DNA of 64,000 nt. It comes from Desulfotalea sp. (GTDB taxonomy: Bacteria > Desulfobacterota > Desulfobulbia > Desulfobulbales > Desulfocapsaceae). Position 1 is the stretch's first letter. Each line of letters starts with the position of its first letter. The notes under the pieces are model-generated. The model was given only the letters and a program-made list of their open reading frames with translations, was not told the DNA's origin and made no database searches. The position numbers and the translations under genes are program-made. The DNA lies in NCBI GenBank assembly GCA_002733995.1, contig NVXR01000007.1, positions 549 to 64,548 of the forward strand, read 5' to 3'. Shown one piece after another: positions 57,710 to 64,000 of the stretch.

Positions 57710-58541
57710 TGCTTTGCAATTTGAGTTTATCCGAAATGCGCTGTTTGCAGGCCTTCTTGCCAGTATTATTTGTGGGGTGGTCGGAACGTTAATAGTTGTC
57801 AATCGTCTTGTCTTTCTCTCCGGAGGCATCGCCCATAGCGCTTACGGTGGGATTGGCCTGGCCTTTTTTATGGGCTGGCCTTACATGCTTGGTGCGACCA
57901 GTTTTGCCTTTGCCTCATCCATGATTATGGCGGCGGTTTCGCTTAAATCAAAACAGCGGGCGGACACAATCATTGGAGTGATGTGGTCTGTGGGGATGGC
58001 CACAGGTATTCTCTTTCTTGACATGACCCCAGGCTATAATGTTGATTTGATGAGTTATCTCTTTGGTTCTATCCTCAGTGTTCCTGGGTCAGAACTTATA
58101 AGTATGGGCTGTCTTACTGCGGGTGTGCTGTTTCTGATTTTCTTTTTCTATGATGATTTGCTCGCCATGTCCTATGATGAAGAATTCGCTCAGGTTCGCG
58201 GTGTTGCTGTTCGTCCTCTGTACTTTATGCTTATTGGCACTGTTGCTATTACTGTGGTCATTGTTGTGCAGGTTGTGGGACTCATACTTGTTATTGCGCT
58301 GCTGACAATACCGCCTTATATCTCAGAAAAATATACGAAATCTCTTCTGCAGATGATGATGCTTTCCATACTCCTAGGTATGGTGTTCATCACTGCGGGG
58401 CTCTGGGGTGCGTACAGATATGACCTCACTTCAGGGGCGACTATTATCTTTGTTGCTGGAGCCGGTTTTTTTCTCTCTCTTCTTGTAGATACGTTGTTTT
58501 CCATGAGAGAGAGGCGTTTGTGGCTCAAGGCTCATGAGTAA
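57702..58541 (+). CDS. znuB: Zinc/manganese ABC transporter permease, ZnuB type
   Basis: 279 residues, eight or nine membrane helices, ABC-3 family (VNRLVFLSGGIAHSAYGG near the N-terminus, LLTIPP near the C-terminus). The ATG at 57702 lies inside the end of znuC with GAGGCGG upstream. Confidence 0.9.
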   Translation: MIDALQFEFIRNALFAGLLASIICGVVGTLIVVNRLVFLSGGIAHSAYGGIGLAFFMGWPYMLGATSFAFASSMIMAAVSLKSKQRADTIIGVMWSVGMATGILFLDMTPGYNVDLMSYLFGSILSVPGSELISMGCLTAGVLFLIFFFYDDLLAMSYDEEFAQVRGVAVRPLYFMLIGTVAITVVIVVQVVGLILVIALLTIPPYISEKYTKSLLQMMMLSILLGMVFITAGLWGAYRYDLTSGATIIFVAGAGFFLSLLVDTLFSMRERRLWLKAHE

Positions 58542-58581
58542 CTGGTCCAGCAAGCAGCGCAATGTTCATGGAAGATACGGG

Positions 58582-58914
58582 CTAGGCATTGATCATCTCG
58601 TCCACTAGCATTTTGTCCATGAAATCAAGGACAAACTGTCTCTGGATGGGACTTGCATGGGCAATACAGGTACAGTGGAGGTTTGTTTGGCTACGGACGA
58701 GAAGCTCAAATTTAACCCCACTGTGGCTGACTTCAACCGCCAGACAAAATGGACCGTGTTCCTCATGGCCCTGTTGAGCCTCAGCAAGCAGATCGGTGGG
58801 GATTCCAAGCCAATACAGGCCGACCATGGGACCTTGTTTAAGGGTTCGCTTCAGGTAGGAGTCGATGTTGTCGAGCTCCATGGGGGAGAGCTCATCAATT
58901 ACTATTTGTCGCAT
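58582..58914 (-). CDS. Small conserved-looking hypothetical protein
   Basis: 110 residues, soluble, with a composition and start site (GAAGGATG upstream of the ATG) typical of a real gene. It opens MRQIVIDELSPME and includes VGLYWLGIPTDLL and LHCTCIAHASPIQR; the two close Cys might bind metal. Family not recognised. It is convergent with znuB. Confidence 0.6.
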   Translation of the reverse strand: MRQIVIDELSPMELDNIDSYLKRTLKQGPMVGLYWLGIPTDLLAEAQQGHEEHGPFCLAVEVSHSGVKFELLVRSQTNLHCTCIAHASPIQRQFVLDFMDKMLVDEMINA

Positions 58915-58965
58915 GATAAAAACATCCTTCTATAGATGAGATTTATTAAAAGAGTTAAAAGTGAT

Positions 58966-60066
58966 TTATATATCGAGCCAAATGTCATTTTGGTTGAAGT
59001 TTTCAAAACCTTCTTCTCGAACAACCCCCATATTCTCAAGGCGTATCCCACCCCAACCTGGAATATAAATACCCGGTTCTACCGTCACAATCATTCCCGC
59101 TTTTAGCTTCTTCCTGCTGCGTGGAGACAGAGATGGGGCTTCATGGACGGCAAGGCCCACGCCGTGGCCAAGAGAGTGGCCAAAGTTGTCGCCGTAGCCC
59201 TCTCTGACAATCACCGCTCGGGCGCATTGGTCCGCCTCACATCCGCGTATGCCCGCTCTAATTGCGGCCATACCGGCCCGTTGTGCCTGGCGGACGATAC
59301 GGTGGAGCTTGAGGTAGCGCTTGGTAGGTTTATTGGGCACAAAGTTTCGGGTCATGTCAGAACAGTAGCCATTGAGAATAAGACCCATATCAATGGTAAG
59401 GCTTTTGTTCTTCCTCAGTTTGGCAGTACCCGGTACAGCGTGGGGAAGTGCGCCGTTTGCACCTGTTGCCACAATTGTTTCAAAGCTTGGGCGTTCGGCG
59501 CCATATCTGCGCATGGCTGTTTCGATGGCAATGGCTACATCAATTTCAGTTTCATAGTCTGAAAAAGATGAATATACCTCCTCAAACACTTTTTCATTGA
59601 GTTGTACTGATTGCTTGAGAAGCGAAATCTCGTCCTCATCTTTGATGATTCGAAGGTCTTCAACAAGACCTTCTGCAGGGATGAGAGAGACACCTTTTTT
59701 TCCTAACAGCTCAGACATCTGTGCTACGGTACTGTGCAGGGTGTAGTGGGATTCAAAACCCAGCTTGGCGACACCGAGGTCGGGTAAGAGTTGACCTAGC
59801 AACTCAATTACACCTTTCGGATAAAGAATAACCTCAATGTCTTGGGTCTCCTGTTCCGCCTGAAGTTTGAAGCGAAAATCAGTAAGCAGAAACACAGGAC
59901 CTGTACGCAGAATCAAGAGGAACCCAGAACTTTCGGCAATTCCATGGTCCGCGCCACTGTAACCACTAAGATAACGGCGGTTTTCCGGTTGGCTAATGAG
60001 GATCGCGTCCAGTTTTTTACGTTCGATCTTTTTGCGTAACTTGAGTAGGCGTTTTTGATAGTTCAT
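58966..60066 (-). CDS. Xaa-Pro peptidase, M24B family
   Basis: 366 residues. Creatinase N-domain followed by the pita-bread fold with two-metal ligands: IDMGLILNGYCSDMTR (two Asp), GHSLGHGVGLAVHE (His), TVEPGIYIPG and the last Glu in RLENM. It removes N-terminal residues ahead of proline. It may form a unit with the 60112-60702 gene, 45 bases upstream. Confidence 0.92.
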   Translation of the reverse strand: MNYQKRLLKLRKKIERKKLDAILISQPENRRYLSGYSGADHGIAESSGFLLILRTGPVFLLTDFRFKLQAEQETQDIEVILYPKGVIELLGQLLPDLGVAKLGFESHYTLHSTVAQMSELLGKKGVSLIPAEGLVEDLRIIKDEDEISLLKQSVQLNEKVFEEVYSSFSDYETEIDVAIAIETAMRRYGAERPSFETIVATGANGALPHAVPGTAKLRKNKSLTIDMGLILNGYCSDMTRNFVPNKPTKRYLKLHRIVRQAQRAGMAAIRAGIRGCEADQCARAVIVREGYGDNFGHSLGHGVGLAVHEAPSLSPRSRKKLKAGMIVTVEPGIYIPGWGGIRLENMGVVREEGFENFNQNDIWLDI

Positions 60067-60111
60067 GGCTATTGAATTTCCTGGGAAAGATTCTATTTTA
60101 CTCGTACGGGT

Positions 60112-60702
60112 CTATGCCTGCTTTGAGAAAAGTCGCAATATCATTTCTTTACGCTGATTCATCGCCTCGTTGTACTGATTGTTGAGGGTGGTCAGCATTT
60201 TTGCCAGTTCCTCATTGTACTGGGGGTGCATGGCATGGTTGATTTCACCTTGGGATTCCGAATCCGTAGGCATTTGTTGCTGTTGCATTTGGGCCTTTAG
60301 CGCCTCTTCAAGTTGTTGGGTGCTCTGGTCCTTGTGTTGGCCGTACTGATCAAGAATCTGACCAAGTTCCTGGCAGATAGTCTGGATTTCACTGTTGTCC
60401 TGGGAGAGAGTCAGTATTCCTTGGAGAGCCGTTTGGCCAGTGCTTTGGAGGTCGACATCTCTTGGGAGAACGATGTTGCGGAGCAGGGTCTGGGCCATAC
60501 CTTGTTTTATTGGTCCTCGTTCTGCTTGCGTATAGGAGTCCAGGGTTGTGACAAAGTCTGTATCCCCCGAGTTGATGTAATCTGCAGCACGTTTCATTCC
60601 GGTTTTGATCAGGTCGTCACTTGCGGTGACCTCCGGTGCTGCTTCTGCCATTCTGGCTGCTCGTTCCATTACCATTTCCATTGTACTCTTTATCTCAGCC
60701 AT
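60112..60702 (-). CDS. Hypothetical helical protein
   Basis: 196 residues, no signal or membrane helix, mostly helical and Gln/Met-rich; includes LRNIVLPRDVDLQ and a Gln-rich stretch (AQMQQQQMPT). The ATG at 60702 has AAAGGAC upstream, better than the frame start at 60783. Not recognised; possibly a phage-shock- or cell-division-like helical protein, but that is speculation. Confidence 0.55.
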   Translation of the reverse strand: MAEIKSTMEMVMERAARMAEAAPEVTASDDLIKTGMKRAADYINSGDTDFVTTLDSYTQAERGPIKQGMAQTLLRNIVLPRDVDLQSTGQTALQGILTLSQDNSEIQTICQELGQILDQYGQHKDQSTQQLEEALKAQMQQQQMPTDSESQGEINHAMHPQYNEELAKMLTTLNNQYNEAMNQRKEMILRLFSKQA

Positions 60703-60851
60703 ATCGGGTCCTTTTTTATTGTACTCAAATTGTGTAGCGAATATTTTGTCATAACTGACGTCAGATTTGTAGAGACTGTACAACAGAGTCCTACCCTTGG
60801 CAAAGGAAAACCTCGGTAATGAGGTTGCTTTTGTCCCCTTTAGATCCAGTC

Positions 60852-62309
60852 TTAAGCATCGTTTTTTTTCCTTAATCTCGCTGCAAAAAATCCATCAATA
60901 GATGGCGATGGCAGGGGGTGAAAGAACCCTTCTTTAACTAAGTCTCGGGCTGCCTCAGGAAGGAACGGGCTACAGTCTGTGAGCTCAAATTGTGGCTGAT
61001 TTTGCAGAAATAATTCAATGACTTCTGTATTCTCTTCTGGCTCCAGGGAACAGGTGGCATAGACGAGTATTCCCCCGGTTTTGACAAGTGTTGCAGCATG
61101 GGACAGGAGTGCCAGTTGCTCGTTGTGATAGTGCTTGAGGTCATCAACCGTTCTGTTCCAGCGAATATCAGGGTGTCTGCCGATAACTCCGGTGCCCGAG
61201 CAGGGGGCGTCAATGAGGATTCCGTCAAAGAGGGGTACCGTTGTTGTCGTCACGTCAAGAAGACTGACCTGGTGTATGGTGAGTGGTGGAGACGTAAAGA
61301 GCCTTTCCATGTTCTCGTTAAGTTTTTGTAGGCGGAATGGTTCGGGGTCCACCGCATGGACGTGGATTTGTAGTTTTGCGGTTTCTTGTAGAATATGAGA
61401 TGTTTTACCGCCAAGACCAGCGCAACCGTCGAGGTAATTGCCGCCAAGGACAAATGGCGCGAGGAGGCCTGTTGCAAGTTGTGCAGCCTCATCCTGGACT
61501 TGGAAATAACCCTCCTGATAGCCCGGTAGAGTGGTGATAGCCCCAGAAAATTCAGGGAGGACTATAGCGTCCTTTGCATAGTGGCCTACACGGGCAGCAA
61601 TACTTTCTTCCGCAAGAAGTTTCATAAACTCGGATTTATCGATACGAGTTGTGTTGACCCGAAGGCTGAGGATGGGCTCTTGGTTATTATGGCGGCACAT
61701 TGCTGTGGTTGCTTCCTGGCCAAAATTATTCTGCCATCTGTCAGTGAGCCACTCGGGATGGTTAAGTATTTCTTGGCCTTTATTGTTTGTCTGGGATTTC
61801 TTTTCAAGTTCTTCTTTTGTTCTAAGAGCTTGGCGGAGTATCCCGTTTACAAAGCCGTGGAGACGTTTGTGGATTTTTGCGACTTTGCAACTTTCCACCG
61901 CCTCATTGACGGCGGCAGAATCTGGAATGCGATCAAGGAAAAATATTTGGTATAGACCAACAGCAAGAGTCTGGTGGATATACAGATCCATTTTGCGGAT
62001 TGGGGTGCGGGAGAGTATCGCAAGCATTCTGTCAATAAATTGGCGTTTTCGTAAGACTCCGTAGACTAATTGCATGGTCAGGTTACGTTCATTGGACGGG
62101 AGGTCGAAGCGCCCGACAACGCGGTCAAAAACCGGTTTTACAGGGGCCTGGTTTTTCACCAGTGAAGAAAGGATTTTGGCTGCACAGTAGCGAGCTGATC
62201 TGGAATTGTTTTTTTGCAAAATATGTAAACCTGAAAGGGTTGAACTTGAAGAGAGTATGTCGCGACGTGTTGTTTTGTGTTTGTTGTACGGGGGGGCAAT
62301 GGACTTCAC
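60852..62309 (-). CDS. rsmB: 16S rRNA cytosine-967 C5 methyltransferase RsmB
   Basis: 485 residues: an N-terminal NusB-like RNA-binding domain (about 40-180) and an SAM-dependent methyltransferase domain with DGCAGLGGKT, the catalytic Cys in DAPCSGTG and the second Cys in YATCSLEPEE. The protein is longer than the typical 430 residues; the frame starts with GTG at 62309 without a clear ribosome site, so the true start may be up to 35 codons further in. Confidence 0.92.
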   Translation of the reverse strand: MKSIAPPYNKHKTTRRDILSSSSTLSGLHILQKNNSRSARYCAAKILSSLVKNQAPVKPVFDRVVGRFDLPSNERNLTMQLVYGVLRKRQFIDRMLAILSRTPIRKMDLYIHQTLAVGLYQIFFLDRIPDSAAVNEAVESCKVAKIHKRLHGFVNGILRQALRTKEELEKKSQTNNKGQEILNHPEWLTDRWQNNFGQEATTAMCRHNNQEPILSLRVNTTRIDKSEFMKLLAEESIAARVGHYAKDAIVLPEFSGAITTLPGYQEGYFQVQDEAAQLATGLLAPFVLGGNYLDGCAGLGGKTSHILQETAKLQIHVHAVDPEPFRLQKLNENMERLFTSPPLTIHQVSLLDVTTTTVPLFDGILIDAPCSGTGVIGRHPDIRWNRTVDDLKHYHNEQLALLSHAATLVKTGGILVYATCSLEPEENTEVIELFLQNQPQFELTDCSPFLPEAARDLVKEGFFHPLPSPSIDGFFAARLRKKNDA

Positions 62310-62458
62310 TTCTACGCGAAGCAGCTACTATACTAGCAGTTAATTTGTTTCCAGGCTATGCAAATTAAGTTGCTGAAATACGATTCGTATGCCGCGTGTC
62401 AGGCCGCCTTTTATTGGACAATCTTGAGTAGGACTGTTATATTTATCGGTGTAAAAAA

Positions 62459-62483
62459 GGTAACTATTCAGCACCACTCCAAC
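62459..62483. repeat. Second copy of the GGTAACTATT repeat end
   Basis: GGTAACTATTCAGCACCACTCC plus AAC repeats the left end of the element at 24961-25084 with two changes. No matching right end is visible nearby. The rest of the stretch 62310-62660 holds no gene I recognise. Confidence 0.6.
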
Positions 62484-62660
62484 TCGGTCTATTGTCGTTT
62501 TTTTATTAATGAAAATTGTCTGCTTTTAAGCCCCAAATTAAACGGGTTTGTGGCAGTGATGAAACGTTTTTGGCTGTGGTTTGCTCGATCTGGAGGGCCA
62601 CTTGGGTCGTTACAAAATAAGAATGTCTAAAAAAATATTAAAAAACAAAAATATGTTGTT

Positions 62661-63671
62661 ATGCAAATAAAAAACTGGATGCTGGCGTTGCTGCTTGGGG
62701 TCATTTTCGCCTCAACAGCACAGGGCTATACCAGAGAAGAAGTTGTCAAAAGAGGATATCTGCAGTGCGGGGTTTCAACTGGGATTCCTGGTTTTTCATC
62801 CGTTAATGAAAAAGGCCAATGGTCCGGTTTTGATGTGGATTTTTGTCGCGCTGTTGCAGCTGCAACCCTTGGAGATGCGAGCAAAGTTGATTTTTTACCC
62901 CTGGCGAACAATGAGGCGTATACCGCATTACTTTCCGGTCAAGTTGATCTTCTTGCGCGGCAGGCTGAATGGACGTTTACCAGGGATTCTGCTTTAGCAG
63001 TGCATTTTACCGGGGTGAGTTACTATGACAGCCAGGGGTTTCTGGTGTTGGATAGACTCGGAGCTCAATCCATAAGAGACTTGAAGAAGGCAAAGATCTG
63101 TGTCGCGGTTGATTCGGATGAGGCGGTTCGTCTGATCGATTATTCTGATCGCAATTTCATGGAATTTAAAACGGTAGCGTTCGAATCGTGGGACTTGGCG
63201 ATTAAGGCCTTAGGTAGTGCCTGTGATGTACTCTCTCTTAAAAAGTCCAGGCTGTATGTCGTGAAAAAAGAGTTGAAGTCGTCACTCTCCGCTGTGATTT
63301 TGGATGAAGTGATCTCCAAAGAACCACTGGGGCCAGTTGTCCGTCAGGGCGATGATGTCTGGTTTAATATAGTGCGCTGGACCCTCTTTGCTCTGGTTGA
63401 TGGCGAAGAGCTTGGCATTACCTCAAGCAATATAGAGGAAATGAAAATTAGCAACAGTCTTGTTGTCAAAAGGTTTTTCGGTCTGGAAGGAAACAGTGGT
63501 AAAGGTATTGGCCTTGCTAGTGACTGGGCGGCCGAGGTCATCCGGCAGGTAGGGAATTACGGAGAAATATTTGAGCGTAATATAGGCGGGGGCTCTGGTC
63601 TGAACATTGACAGAGGGTTTAATAAGTTATGGAACAAAGGTGGGCTGCAGTATGGGCCGCCGTTGAGATGA
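62661..63671 (+). CDS. Polar amino-acid ABC transporter binding protein (AapJ/BztA-like)
   Basis: 336 residues with signal peptide (end AQG). Type 3 periplasmic-binding fold: LQCGVSTGIPGFS, GFDVDFCRAVAAATLGD and the closing region WNIVRW (here WFNIVRWTLFAL) match the long glutamate/glutamine/general amino-acid binding proteins. No permease is adjacent in the window. The ribosome site is weak. Confidence 0.85.
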   Translation: MQIKNWMLALLLGVIFASTAQGYTREEVVKRGYLQCGVSTGIPGFSSVNEKGQWSGFDVDFCRAVAAATLGDASKVDFLPLANNEAYTALLSGQVDLLARQAEWTFTRDSALAVHFTGVSYYDSQGFLVLDRLGAQSIRDLKKAKICVAVDSDEAVRLIDYSDRNFMEFKTVAFESWDLAIKALGSACDVLSLKKSRLYVVKKELKSSLSAVILDEVISKEPLGPVVRQGDDVWFNIVRWTLFALVDGEELGITSSNIEEMKISNSLVVKRFFGLEGNSGKGIGLASDWAAEVIRQVGNYGEIFERNIGGGSGLNIDRGFNKLWNKGGLQYGPPLR

Positions 63672-63729
63672 ATTAATCCATGTATAGCGGGGAGTTGTAA
63701 TGTACAATCAAAGGCGAAAAAATGTTGTA

Positions 63730-64000
63730 GTGACAGGTTTATTGTTCTTGTTAGTCTTTACAGGTGCAGGGGTAAATGCGACCGAGGTCGCCGACTCTAC
63801 GGTCGCTACGGCGCCGGAATCAGGAACCTGGGATAAAGCGGGTAAAGAATTTTCAAAGGTGATAGATGGCATTGGTGATGCATCCGAAGACAGCTGGGAA
63901 AGTACCAAGGACAGTGTCTCTCGCTCCTATGAAAAGGCGAAAATAAAGAGCGTCGAAACCTGGTCAAAGACAAAAGTAAAGAGCGGTGAACTTGTTGATG
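63730..64000 (+). CDS. Exported protein, partial, start disrupted by a one-base run difference
   Basis: The frame from 63730 (GTG) to the window edge encodes a hydrophobic signal peptide (TGLLFLLVFTGAG, cleavage near VNA) and a charged, helix-prone Lys/Glu/Ser region (SWESTKDSVSRSYEKAK). A better start, ATG at 63701 with GGGGAG upstream, is in another frame and stops after nine codons. One extra A in the A run at 63718-63722 would join that ATG to this protein. So either GTG is used, or there is a frameshift or sequence error. The C-terminus lies outside the window. Confidence 0.55.
   Translation, partial: MTGLLFLLVFTGAGVNATEVADSTVATAPESGTWDKAGKEFSKVIDGIGDASEDSWESTKDSVSRSYEKAKIKSVETWSKTKVKSGELVD

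Noticed and set aside
62358..62630. 90-codon plus-strand frame before the amino-acid binding protein
   Set aside because: No ribosome site, no family resemblance, and it contains the dispersed repeat.

Overview
The window looks like chromosomal DNA of an anaerobic, probably sulfur-metabolising deltaproteobacterium; Desulfobulbales is my best guess. The signs are an anaerobic-type cobaltochelatase (CbiK), a short ferredoxin of the Desulfovibrio gigas ferredoxin II kind, sigma-54 regulators of the NorR and NtrC types, a c-type-haem sensor kinase and a YeiH-family transporter. The taxonomic assignment is inference. I see no rRNA, no CRISPR array and no intact insertion sequence.

Layout. 1-4.5 kb (minus strand): an RTX/EF-hand lipase-like protein sits between two short membrane proteins that look like paralogues of each other, resembling an effector with immunity proteins. 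A related short repeat lies on each side. 4.5-5.7 kb is gene-poor: it holds the tail of a broken gene and a strongly structured stretch that may be a group II intron remnant.

5.7-22.8 kb (minus strand) is the most striking part: an 11-gene, tightly packed operon behind a promoter, a cobalamin riboswitch and a riboswitch terminator. In transcription order it encodes a TonB-dependent receptor, a CcsA-like and a short ResB-like haem-handling membrane pair, a periplasmic binding lipoprotein, a FecCD/BtuC permease, an ATPase with an extra C-terminal domain, a CobN-type chelatase, a second TonB-dependent receptor, ChlD-like and ChlI-like AAA+ subunits, and a radical SAM/SPASM enzyme. 22.9-28.7 kb (minus strand) is a second operon with its own cobalamin riboswitch: DUF3450, TtpC, ExbB, ExbD, TonB and a TPR protein, the extended TonB system known from Vibrio. 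Divergent from it is cbiK. Together these loci look like a B12-controlled apparatus to energise uptake of a tetrapyrrole or corrinoid, carry it inward and insert or exchange its metal.

29.9-43.8 kb holds an acyltransferase, a YeiH-family transporter with a tiny membrane partner, a universal stress protein, a haem-c sensor kinase with its sigma-54 response regulator, and a NorR regulator divergent from a sigma-54 promoter that drives a cupin, a ferredoxin and a Cys-rich protein. MarC, an E1-like enzyme and a helical-repeat protein follow.

43.9-64 kb is mostly housekeeping: aconitase, DUF3124, a ferritin-like protein, a nitroreductase, Lon, tRNA-Gly(GCC), a DHH-CBS protein, an M48 peptidase, a SprT-like protein, a ZnuABC-type metal importer, an Xaa-Pro peptidase, RsmB, a polar amino-acid binding protein and a partial exported protein at the right edge.
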